NCBI RefSeq assembly: GCF_001787335.1
Contig: NZ_CP014674.1
Location: 2,088,501 to 2,152,500, forward strand
Length of the DNA stretch: 64,000 nt
Reading direction: 5' to 3'
Source: Kozakia baliensis
GTDB taxonomy: Bacteria > Pseudomonadota > Alphaproteobacteria > Acetobacterales > Acetobacteraceae
Shown here: positions 34,376 through 42,807 of the stretch, piece after piece
Numbering within the stretch: the first letter of the stretch is position 1
Layout of the letters: each line of letters begins with the position of its first letter
Made by a program: the position numbers and the translations under genes
The notes under the pieces: model-generated
Told to the model about the DNA's origin: nothing
The model's input: only the letters and a program-made list of their open reading frames with translations
Database searches by the model: none

Positions 34376-35971
34376 GCCCTGCACAGGCTGCGGCGAGGAA
34401 TAATTCCCGCGCAGATCGGAATCCGACGGGGAATCATGCGGATCGATTCCGCCAGCCGGCAAAGGATGGTGCAGATTATCATACTGCAACGCATGGAACG
34501 GTTCGATCTCCTTGATCGACGGCAATTGGCTACGGTCCCAACCGCCGCCGAGCGCCCTGATCAAACGTACCGTCGCTTGAAGCTGCGTCGTCTGCGCCTG
34601 CACTTCGTCGATGCGCGCCGTCAGCGCCGCTTGCTGCGCCACGACCACGTCGAGGTAATTCGTCAGCCCGCCTGTATAGAGCGCCATCGTCATGCGTTGC
34701 GTACGCAAGGCCGCTGCCACTGCTTCAGCCTGTTGCATCTGCTGACGATGGAATTCACGGGTTTGGGACAAACCGTCCTCAACCTCTTGGAAAGCAGCCA
34801 ATACGGTCGCGCGATAATTATCGGCGTTTTGCCGGTATTGCGACCACGCGCGCTGCAATGCCGCGCGCCGCAATCCACCGGTAAAGAGCGGCTCGACCGC
34901 CTGCACACCGTAACTCCACATGGAGTTCGCCATATTGGCAAGATCGAAGCCGTTATTCATAAATCCACCGGACGCGCTGAACGTCACGTCCGGATAGAAT
35001 GCCGCGCGCGAGACACCGATCGCCCGGCTAGACGCTGCGAATTCCCGTTCGGACTCGGCAATGTCAGGACGACGCTCAAGCAGCTGAGACGGTATTCCTG
35101 CATCCACTTGCACGGTATGAAAGCGCAGGAATTGCGAGTTTTCCTGCGGGACATGGAACGATGCAGGCACCGTATTCACGAGAACCGCGATCGCATGTTC
35201 CAGAACCTGCCGCTGCGCGACGACATTGCTCTGCGCCGCCATAGTCGAATAAAGCTGGTTTTCCGCACGCGAGACATCCAACCCGGCCGCAATCGCACCA
35301 GACTGACGCAACTGCGTGATCTGCACCGCCGTGCGATAATAACGGATCGAATCGTCATAAACCGCGTATTGCGCATCCAATCCGCGCAAACCGAGATAAT
35401 CCGACGCCAATTCAGCCTGAAGGCTCAAGCGCGAGTTCGCGTAATCCGCCGCCGAAGCCTGCGCTAAATTCTTTTGCAAATGCGATTGGTTGCGGATGCG
35501 ATCCCAGAAATCCGGTTCCCACGTCGCCGCACCGCTATAGAACTCGCTCGATTCATAAAGCGCTGACGTGGCCCCGCGCGCACGCCAAAGCCGCGTGACC
35601 GACGTTCTGTTTTTCGTTCCGCCAGCCGAACCACTGAATTGCGGGTAAAGCTGCGCTTCCGTCTCACGGGCAACATCACGCGCCTGCGTGAACGCTTCAG
35701 CCTGCGCCTGCAAATCCGGATTGGATTGAAGCAGACGCGCCTCTAGAGCGTCGAGTTGAGGATCGTGGAACATCGTCCACCAATCCCCACGCGGCTGCCC
35801 ATCGGAAGGCTTACCATCCACCAGCACGCCCTTCCCGCCCCATCCATTAGGGTACAGAAACTGCGTCGGCTTATAATTCGGGGAAAGATCGCAGGCGCTG
35901 AGCGAGGCCATCAGCACTGCGCCGAGCGCGGCGCCGCTACGCCGGATTTTTTTCGTCATGGGATGACTCAT
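34349..35971 (-). CDS. Outer-membrane efflux lipoprotein, NodT/OprM family (second system)
   Basis: A 540-residue TolC-like channel. The N-terminus is a lipoprotein signal with lipobox LSAC (about residues 24-27) followed by DLSPNYKP. Typical OEP parts include EAQLYPQFSGSAGGTKN and LLERRPDIAESEREFAASSR. The C-terminus is a long Pro/Ser/Asp-rich tail of about 40 residues beyond the last coiled-coil, longer than usual. The ATG overlaps the adaptor stop (ATGA). With the adaptor and pump upstream it completes a tripartite system. Confidence 0.95.
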   Translation of the reverse strand: MSHPMTKKIRRSGAALGAVLMASLSACDLSPNYKPTQFLYPNGWGGKGVLVDGKPSDGQPRGDWWTMFHDPQLDALEARLLQSNPDLQAQAEAFTQARDVARETEAQLYPQFSGSAGGTKNRTSVTRLWRARGATSALYESSEFYSGAATWEPDFWDRIRNQSHLQKNLAQASAADYANSRLSLQAELASDYLGLRGLDAQYAVYDDSIRYYRTAVQITQLRQSGAIAAGLDVSRAENQLYSTMAAQSNVVAQRQVLEHAIAVLVNTVPASFHVPQENSQFLRFHTVQVDAGIPSQLLERRPDIAESEREFAASSRAIGVSRAAFYPDVTFSASGGFMNNGFDLANMANSMWSYGVQAVEPLFTGGLRRAALQRAWSQYRQNADNYRATVLAAFQEVEDGLSQTREFHRQQMQQAEAVAAALRTQRMTMALYTGGLTNYLDVVVAQQAALTARIDEVQAQTTQLQATVRLIRALGGGWDRSQLPSIKEIEPFHALQYDNLHHPLPAGGIDPHDSPSDSDLRGNYSSPQPVQGLTQAPSKR

Positions 35972-37251
35972 CGACGCGCGCCGTCCTCCGGAGAAGATGC
36001 ATCGTCTTCCGGCATGGCGCGCGTATCGTCATGAGGGTTAGGCGCATTCTTGCGCGGCGCGGCCACCGCATCGTTATAGCCCCGCGTGGTTGGCACCACT
36101 TTCACCTCATCCCCTTCCAACATATCTGCCGTCGGATTCGCCACGATCTGATCGTTCGCTTTGAGGCCCTTCAGGATCTGAATGGTGGTCCCGTAATTGA
36201 TGCCAACCGTTACATCAACCAGATGTACCCGATTATTGATCACCTTCGCCAGTTGCGTGCCTTGCGCCCGGAAAATCAGCGCATTCACCGGCACGATCAG
36301 CACGCCCGGGTCTCCCGGCGCAGTGAAGTGCGCCGTCGCATACGAATCCGGCCACAAGGAGCTGTCGTCGTTGTTGACCGTCAATTCGGTCGTCACGGTA
36401 CGGGTCGCGGGGTTGAAAGCCTGCGCCGTCGCTAGGAAAGTCGCGTTATATTCCCGCTCCGCATATTGCGGCACGGTCAGCTTCGCGGTCAGATGCTTCG
36501 AAATCACCGAGGCGTAATCCTGCGGCACGGAGACGAACACGCGCATGCGATGAATATCGGCCACGGTGAATAGTTCGGACGCATTGCCCCGCGCATTCAC
36601 ATCCCCGCCGCCCGCATTGACGTAATCGCCCACATTGACCCGGCGCGACGTGACGATGCCATCGAACGGCGCCACGATCTTCTTGAAGTTCTCCAGCGCC
36701 TCGTAACGCTCGACTTCATGTTGCGCCTGGTCCACCTGCGCCTTCTCCGCCGCGGCGTTGGCAGCCTGCACGTCTACTTCCTGGCGCGACACCGCTTGCG
36801 TTCCCCGCAGGGCAGCCCAACGCTTGGCCGTGATGACCGCCAATTTATAGCGCGCCATCACGACGTTATAATTGGCTTTCGCCGCCTCATACTGCGCGTC
36901 CAGGCTCGGCGTGTTGATCTCCGCCAGCAGATCTCCGGTTTTCACATGCGCGCCGTAATCCTTGTACCACATCTTCACGTAGCCGGAGACCTGCGCGTAA
37001 ATCGGCGCCTGATACCAAGCTGAAAGGTTAGCTGGCAGATTAAGCTTACGCACATTGGGGCCAGGCTGTGGCGAAACCAGGCTCACCCTGGCCCGCGCTA
37101 AATCTTCCGCCTCGTTCGTCAGCGAATTGTAATGCGCGGTGCGCTGCAAAACTCCCCAAATCGCCAGAAAAATCGCGATCGCTAAGATAATCAGCAGAAT
37201 TAAGCGCCCACGCCCTTTCCGGTGCTGACCGACAGAATGCACCTGATTCAT
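35968..37251 (-). CDS. RND efflux periplasmic adaptor (membrane fusion protein)
   Basis: A 427-residue HlyD/AcrA-type adaptor bridging the inner-membrane pump and the outer-membrane channel. It has one N-terminal membrane helix (about residues 14-33, LILLIILAIAIFLAIWGVLQ). Next come the lipoyl/barrel start (LPANLSAWYQAPIYAQVSGY and LLAEINTPSLDAQ), an alpha-hairpin, and the second lipoyl half (APFDGIVTSRRVNVGDYVNA). The C-terminus is a charged Asp/Glu/Arg-rich tail. It overlaps both its upstream and downstream partners by 4 bases. Confidence 0.95.
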   Translation of the reverse strand: MNQVHSVGQHRKGRGRLILLIILAIAIFLAIWGVLQRTAHYNSLTNEAEDLARARVSLVSPQPGPNVRKLNLPANLSAWYQAPIYAQVSGYVKMWYKDYGAHVKTGDLLAEINTPSLDAQYEAAKANYNVVMARYKLAVITAKRWAALRGTQAVSRQEVDVQAANAAAEKAQVDQAQHEVERYEALENFKKIVAPFDGIVTSRRVNVGDYVNAGGGDVNARGNASELFTVADIHRMRVFVSVPQDYASVISKHLTAKLTVPQYAEREYNATFLATAQAFNPATRTVTTELTVNNDDSSLWPDSYATAHFTAPGDPGVLIVPVNALIFRAQGTQLAKVINNRVHLVDVTVGINYGTTIQILKGLKANDQIVANPTADMLEGDEVKVVPTTRGYNDAVAAPRKNAPNPHDDTRAMPEDDASSPEDGARR

Positions 37252-40200
37252 GCGTGGACTCCCTCTTCTCCGCCTTTCCGCGGTTTTTTGTAATGAACAA
37301 TCGCAAAAACGCAGGGCACGAACAGCAAGGTCGCTACCGTCGCCACAAGCAGGCCACCGATCACGGCCTTGCCGATCGGCGCATTATCGGAATTGCTGAT
37401 GGACATCGGCACCATGCCGATAATCATGGCCAAAGCCGTCATCATAACGGGGCGGATACGCTCATAGCCCGATTCAATGGCGGCCTTGAGCGGATCGCCA
37501 TGCACCTCCATCCGCTCCCGGGCGAAAGACACCACGAGGATGGCGTTCGCCGTCGCTGTGCCCATGCACATGATCGCTCCCGTCAATGCCGGAACGGACA
37601 AGGCCGTATGCGTCAGGAACAGACTCCAGGCGATACCGCCCAAAGCGCCCGGCAACGCCATGATGATCACGAACGGATCGAGCCAGGATTGGAAATTAAC
37701 GACGATGATCAGATAGACAAGCGTGATGGACATCGCGAGGCCGACGATCAATTGCTCATAAGCCCCGGTCATCGTCACGGCCTGACCGCGCACCACCAAT
37801 CGCGACCCGCGCGGCAATTCCGAACGCATGGAATCGGCCACCTTGTTCACCGAGCGCGAAACCGTGCCCAGATCGATATTCTCGTTCGCTGCGTAAATAT
37901 CGAACACCGGCATGATGTTGTAATGCGCCACCTCGGCAGGCGTGCCGACAAAGCTGATGTTCGACAACGCACCCAGCAACTGCGGTTGCGCGTTAGTCGG
38001 ATTGCCATCGCCACGGTCGATCGGCAACGTTTCCAGATCGTTCAACGTCTGTAGATAGTTGGATGGCGTCTGCACGTCGATCAACTGCGAAACGCCTTGG
38101 TGGTTCAGGTAGTAAACCTGCCCGACCTGCGCACTACCCGACAGCACCACCAGCGCGTTCTGCGCAACGTTCTGCTCGGTGATGCCAGTACCCAACGCGA
38201 AGCTACGCCGGGCGTCCACGCTGACGGTCGGCATCGTCATCGGCTCTTGCACGGAAACGTCGGTGATGCCCGGAATGGTCCGCATCTTTTTCGCAAGCCG
38301 GTTGGCGAAAGCGAAATTGCCGTAAAGATCACGCCCGACGACCTGAACGTCGATCGGCGACGGCAAACCGAAATTCAAAATCTTGGCAGTCAGATCGGCA
38401 GGCTGGAACGTGATCTGCGTTCCAGGGAACGCCTCGATCAACCCAGCGCGCACACGGCGGCGATATTCTGCCGTCGGGCTCTCATCGTTCTTCAGCGTTA
38501 CGGTGATATCGCAATCTTCCGTGCCCACGGTCGGCGTCGGAATAAAGGCCTGGTTAAGCTGCGAGAATGGCAGACCGCAATTGTTCAGAACCGATTCAAC
38601 CTGTCCCGGCAAAATCTGGTGCATCTTCTTTTCGATCAGCACCGAAATCTTGCCGGATTCCTCAAGCCGCGTTCCGATCGGCGCACGCATATGCAATTGC
38701 AGCGTGCCGGAGCGGATTTCCGGAAAGAAATCCTCGCCGACGAAAAGATAAAGCCCCATCGAGGCTACCGCCGCTGCGAGAAAACCCAGAACGAACTTGC
38801 CGCGGATCGCAATCAGAGCAATCAGCATTTCCTGATAGCGCTCGCGGAAATTCGTGAACCCGCGCTCGAACCCGCGTTGAAAACGACCGAAAAATCCAGG
38901 TTGGTGGTTTTCATCTTTGTTGGCATGCGCCGCCACCTGTGCCGCCAACATCCAATTGGCCATCGTCGGCACGAGGGTTCGCGACAGGATGAAAGAGGCG
39001 AACATCGCGAAAATAATCGCCTCGGCCATCGGCATGAACAGCCAACCGGCTACGCCCGTCAGTTCGAAGAGCGGCAACCACACGATACAGATGCAAGTGG
39101 TGGAAACGAAAGTCGGGATCACGATCTGATTGGCGGCGTCGATGATCGCCATTTCCAGATCTTTACCCATCTCAAGATGCGCATCGATGTTTTCGATCAT
39201 CACGGTCGCATCGTCCACGAGGATACCGACCGCCAGCGCCAAACCGCCGAGCGTCATCACGTTGATGGACTGACCCGCCAGCCCCAAACCAATCACCGAG
39301 CATAAAATCGCCAGCGGGATCGAGGTCGCGACGATCACGGTGGAACGCCACGACCCCAGGAAGAGCAGCACCGCCAAACTGGTGAGAACGGCGGCGATGA
39401 CCATCTCGCGCACCACGTCCTCAACCGAATCCTTCACGAAGCTGGACGCATCTGTCAGGATCTTGATCGACGTGCCTTTCGGCAAAGTCGTGATGATCTG
39501 AGGCAGCAGCTTCTTGACCCCCGCCACGACTTCCAGCGTCGAAGCATCGCCGCTTTTCATGATCACCATCATGACGGCCTGATGCCCCTTTACCAGCACC
39601 ATGTTCGCCTGGGGCGGTCCTCCGGGATGCACGTAAGCCACGTCCCGCAGATACACCACAGAATTGCCGACCTGCTTGATCGGAATCTCGTTGAACGTGT
39701 CCACGTCGCGCGGCTGCGCGTTGGTTCGCACCATGTAATCGAACGGCCCGATACGCTGATCGCCCGCTGGCAACACAATGTTCTGCTTATTCAAAGCAGT
39801 GGAGACATCCACCGCCGACAGATTGTGCGCCATCAGCTTCGCAGGGTCGATGTCCACCGTAATATAAGGGGCCAAACCACCGTACGGATTGGGAATGGAA
39901 GCACCTGCTACCGAGACCAATTGCGGTCGGATCAGGTTCGACGACATGTTGTAGAGTTCAGACCCGCTCAACGTCGAGGAGTCGATCTGCAACGTCAACA
40001 CCGGAACCTGCGAGGCGTTATATGCCAAAATCAATGGCGGCGTTGCGCCCGTCGGCAACTGCTTGATGACGGTCTGGGAAACGGAGGTAATCTGCGTCTG
40101 CGCGGCGGAGGTATCAGTGCCAGGCTGGAAGAATACCTTGACGATGCCACGCCCGTAATACGATCCGCTTTCGATATGTTCAATGTTATTGACCGTCGTG

Positions 40201-40418
40201 GTCAGCGTGCGTTCGTAATAATAGACGATACGCCCGGACATATCCTCCGGCATCAGCCCGATATAGGACCAGATCACCGCTACGACGGGGATTTTGATGT
40301 TCGGGAAAACATCAGTGGGCGTCGTAAAGACGGACCGCACACCGAAAATCAAAATCAAAATCGAAAGAACGACGAAAGTGTAAGGCCGCTTGAGCGCGGT
40401 AACGACAACCTGGTTCAT
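37248..40418 (-). CDS. RND efflux pump inner-membrane permease (second system)
   Basis: A 1,056-residue, 12-helix RND pump. The start at 40418 (MNQVVVTALKRPYTFVVLSI) follows GGAAAG; 12 in-frame codons before it add only charged residues. TM4 keeps the proton-relay aspartates (AVGILVDDATVMIENI). The TM10 position that is lysine in AcrB-type pumps reads GTATANAILVVSFA, with alanine in place of lysine. The TM11 arginine (ERIRPVMMTALAM) is present. This marks a distinct, lysine-less RND subgroup. Substrate unknown. It lies downstream of the two-component genes on the same strand. Confidence 0.94.
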   Translation of the reverse strand: MNQVVVTALKRPYTFVVLSILILIFGVRSVFTTPTDVFPNIKIPVVAVIWSYIGLMPEDMSGRIVYYYERTLTTTVNNIEHIESGSYYGRGIVKVFFQPGTDTSAAQTQITSVSQTVIKQLPTGATPPLILAYNASQVPVLTLQIDSSTLSGSELYNMSSNLIRPQLVSVAGASIPNPYGGLAPYITVDIDPAKLMAHNLSAVDVSTALNKQNIVLPAGDQRIGPFDYMVRTNAQPRDVDTFNEIPIKQVGNSVVYLRDVAYVHPGGPPQANMVLVKGHQAVMMVIMKSGDASTLEVVAGVKKLLPQIITTLPKGTSIKILTDASSFVKDSVEDVVREMVIAAVLTSLAVLLFLGSWRSTVIVATSIPLAILCSVIGLGLAGQSINVMTLGGLALAVGILVDDATVMIENIDAHLEMGKDLEMAIIDAANQIVIPTFVSTTCICIVWLPLFELTGVAGWLFMPMAEAIIFAMFASFILSRTLVPTMANWMLAAQVAAHANKDENHQPGFFGRFQRGFERGFTNFRERYQEMLIALIAIRGKFVLGFLAAAVASMGLYLFVGEDFFPEIRSGTLQLHMRAPIGTRLEESGKISVLIEKKMHQILPGQVESVLNNCGLPFSQLNQAFIPTPTVGTEDCDITVTLKNDESPTAEYRRRVRAGLIEAFPGTQITFQPADLTAKILNFGLPSPIDVQVVGRDLYGNFAFANRLAKKMRTIPGITDVSVQEPMTMPTVSVDARRSFALGTGITEQNVAQNALVVLSGSAQVGQVYYLNHQGVSQLIDVQTPSNYLQTLNDLETLPIDRGDGNPTNAQPQLLGALSNISFVGTPAEVAHYNIMPVFDIYAANENIDLGTVSRSVNKVADSMRSELPRGSRLVVRGQAVTMTGAYEQLIVGLAMSITLVYLIIVVNFQSWLDPFVIIMALPGALGGIAWSLFLTHTALSVPALTGAIMCMGTATANAILVVSFARERMEVHGDPLKAAIESGYERIRPVMMTALAMIIGMVPMSISNSDNAPIGKAVIGGLLVATVATLLFVPCVFAIVHYKKPRKGGEEGVHA

Positions 40419-40560
40419 ACGTCTTTCCCGGTCGCCTCGCTGATCTCGCTCCAAGCTTGGTTTTCAGAATCAGGCATGCGCGCAGGCCGATCGTTTACCA
40501 ATCGCATCAAGGGTTCCTTTTTCAATCCAGGCCAGCAATACAGCCCTCGTCCCTCACGAC

Positions 40561-40596
40561 AAGGAAAATTCCTTTTAAATTTCGATGACGAAATTT
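40561..40596 (-). promoter_or_regulatory. Tandem inverted repeats upstream of the RND operon
   Basis: In the 212-base gap between the kinase and pump genes lie two inverted repeats: AAATTTCG-ATGA-CGAAATTT (8 bp, perfect, 40577-40596) and AAGGAA-AA-TTCCTT (6 bp, 40561-40574). On the minus strand the second is followed at once by TTGTCG, 16 bases and TATTGC, a plausible promoter. AATTT also recurs at an 11-base step, a spacing typical of OmpR-family binding sites. These are likely control sites for the efflux genes. Confidence 0.5.
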
Positions 40597-40630
40597 TCTG
40601 CCCAAGGAGAATAGCCTGCTCGGCCGCCGC

Positions 40631-42031
40631 TTAGGCCGCCGAAGGGAGAGGAAAATCGATTTGGAATACGGTCCCTGGATTGATTTCTCGCGCACTTTGT
40701 TCCGCAATCGACAGATTCGCGCCGTGCAGGCGTAGGATCGCCATCACCAGGCTCAAACCCAACCCGCTGCCCGGCACATGACGGCTTTTATCCGAACGAT
40801 AGAACCGCCCCAAAACTGCTTCCCGCTCATGCGGCGCAATGCCGATCCCTGTATCCGCCACCCGCAGAACGATACCGTCCGGCTTCGTCCACGCTTGCAA
40901 AAGAACGCGGCCGTCCTCCTGCGTGAATTTCAGTGCATTATCGATCAGATTGGCGAAAACCTCGATCAGCAGATCTCGGTCCCCGAACACCGTCAACACC
41001 GCATCCGGCGGCAGTTGGTTTTCGATGGCGATGCCCTGCGTTTCGGCAATCGGCTCATATAAATCGACGATATCGGCGACGAGCCCCCCCAAATCGACCA
41101 GCGCAAAACCCGCGCGCCGACGCCCGTTTTCGATCTCGCCAATCCTCAATAAGGCGGTGATGACCGAAAAACACTGGTCCAAATCTTGTGTCGCCTGTCC
41201 AATAACAGCGTTCAGATAATCCGCGTCATGCGGGCGCGATGTCGCGCGCTCCAAGCGCGCGCGCACGCGTGAAAGCGGCGTTCTCAGATCATGAGCGATG
41301 TCGTTGCCCACATCGCGAATTTCATCGAGCAGATGTTCCAGCCGGTCCAGCATGCGATTGACGGACCCCGCCAGCCGCTCCAGATCGTCGCGCTCCCGTC
41401 CCGCAGGCAAACGCTCATGAAGGTCTCCCTCCATAATACGGTCGATCGCCTCATGCATGGTTTTAACCCGTGCCAAAGCGCGATGGCTCAAAACGATACC
41501 CGCCATCAGCGCGAAGGCCACGATCGGCACGATGGACATCAACACGGCCCGCCGCGTCATGTAGCGCAATTCCGTCAGCATATGGAGCGAGCGCGCCAGT
41601 ACCAGCACCCGACCGCCCTGCACCCGCACGGCCAGAAAACGCATTTCATAAGGCGTGTCTTCGGCGGGCCGCACCAGAAGCTGATGAACATGCCCGTCGA
41701 TCACCAGCCCATCGGGCCAGGTTTTGATATCGCCCGCGACGAAGTGAAAGCCGGAATCGAATAGCCCGGCGCCATTCAGCACAACGCGTAAATCGTTCGT
41801 CGCCCGCTCTCGCACTTCATATTCCAGACGCGCGGGGGATTCCTGAAGCAGAATATCCGCCTCACGGTGCAAAAGCGCATTGGAGCGATTGGCCTCGAAA
41901 TGCGTCATCTGCACGTAGATCAGTGCAAATTGCAGCACCATCGCGCCCACCATGGCGCCAACCACGGCCAAAGTCAGGCGGAAGGTCGCGGTTCGGAAAA
42001 GCCCGAACCGCGAGGAATCAGTCAGCGGCAC
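40631..42031 (-). CDS. Two-component sensor histidine kinase
   Basis: A 466-residue membrane kinase. TM1 is at about 17-40 and a periplasmic sensor segment at about 41-160. TM2 lies at about 162-182 and HAMP at about 183-235. The HisKA domain has the phospho-acceptor His247 in NDIAHDLRTPLSRVRARL. The ATPase domain shows N box FANLIDNALKFT, G1 DTGIGIAPHERE and G2 GSGLGLSLVMAIL. The start overlaps the response-regulator gene by 14 bases. Together they probably control the efflux genes directly downstream; the signal is unknown. Confidence 0.93.
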   Translation of the reverse strand: MPLTDSSRFGLFRTATFRLTLAVVGAMVGAMVLQFALIYVQMTHFEANRSNALLHREADILLQESPARLEYEVRERATNDLRVVLNGAGLFDSGFHFVAGDIKTWPDGLVIDGHVHQLLVRPAEDTPYEMRFLAVRVQGGRVLVLARSLHMLTELRYMTRRAVLMSIVPIVAFALMAGIVLSHRALARVKTMHEAIDRIMEGDLHERLPAGRERDDLERLAGSVNRMLDRLEHLLDEIRDVGNDIAHDLRTPLSRVRARLERATSRPHDADYLNAVIGQATQDLDQCFSVITALLRIGEIENGRRRAGFALVDLGGLVADIVDLYEPIAETQGIAIENQLPPDAVLTVFGDRDLLIEVFANLIDNALKFTQEDGRVLLQAWTKPDGIVLRVADTGIGIAPHEREAVLGRFYRSDKSRHVPGSGLGLSLVMAILRLHGANLSIAEQSAREINPGTVFQIDFPLPSAA

Positions 42032-42773
42032 GCAGCATGAACCCGGAACCGCGAATACTATGAATCAAAGGCGTTTCGCCTGCCGCATCGATCTTCCGGC
42101 GCAGTTTGCCGATATGCACGTCGACAAGATTTGTCTGCGGAATGAAGCGATAATTCCACACATCTTCCAAAAGCATCGTGCGCGTTAGAACTTGGTTGGG
42201 TCGCCGCATCAAATATTCCAGCAGCCGAAATTCACGCGGCAATAATTCGATCTCGCGCCCATCTCGCTGCACCGTGCGGTCGATGAGATCAATCTCCAAC
42301 GGTCCTACGCGTAACTTTGTCGCCCGCGTATCGTTCGGACGGCGCATCAACGCTTCCAGCCGCGCCGCCAATTCGTCCATGGCGAAAGGTTTGGTCAGAT
42401 AATCGTCACCGCCAGCTTTAAGCCCGCTCACCCGGTCATCGACGGCGGAAAGCGCGGAGAGAACCAGCACTGGCACATATATATTCTGCGCCCGAAGTTT
42501 TTCGATAACGGAAAGACCATCCAGCAGCGGCAGCATCCGGTCGATTATCATCAAATCGAACGCTTCGGCCGTCGCCGTGTCCAGCCCTGCCTGTCCCGTC
42601 TCTTCATGGCGAACGACGAAACCACGCGTGGTCAACTCCTCGACCACCTCGCGGGCAAGGGTCTCGTCATCCTCGACGAACAACACATGAGGGCTCGCGC
42701 TCGGCATGAGATCAGATTGCGACGATAAGGGCGGGGGCACGGCATCCGTGTTCATGGCCCCATGAATGCCCAA
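42018..42773 (-). CDS. OmpR/PhoB-family response regulator
   Basis: A 251-residue regulator. An unconserved N-terminal lead of about 28 residues is followed by a receiver domain (LFVEDDETLAREVVEEL, phospho-acceptor Asp78 in LMIIDRMLPLLDG) and a winged-helix DNA-binding domain (RDGREIELLPREFRLLEYL and TNLVDVHIGKLRRKIDAAGE). The start is uncertain: in-frame ATGs at 42773, 42755 and 42707 all lack a good Shine-Dalgarno, and the last would remove most of the unconserved lead. It forms an operon with the kinase. Confidence 0.92.
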   Translation of the reverse strand: MGIHGAMNTDAVPPPLSSQSDLMPSASPHVLFVEDDETLAREVVEELTTRGFVVRHEETGQAGLDTATAEAFDLMIIDRMLPLLDGLSVIEKLRAQNIYVPVLVLSALSAVDDRVSGLKAGGDDYLTKPFAMDELAARLEALMRRPNDTRATKLRVGPLEIDLIDRTVQRDGREIELLPREFRLLEYLMRRPNQVLTRTMLLEDVWNYRFIPQTNLVDVHIGKLRRKIDAAGETPLIHSIRGSGFMLRAAD

Positions 42774-42790
42774 GCTTAACGATATCTGAA

Positions 42791-42807
42791 ATTAAATTCG
42801 GATTAAA
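42791..42807 (-). promoter_or_regulatory. PmrA-like direct-repeat box before the response-regulator gene
   Basis: On the minus strand TTTAAT, 5 bases and TTTAAT (42802-42807 and 42791-42796) match the YTTAAT-N5-YTTAAT pattern known for PmrA/QseB-type regulators. The first half overlaps the rmuC stop codon, and the box ends 17 bases before the first regulator ATG. It suggests autoregulation by the OmpR-family protein it precedes. Confidence 0.45.
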
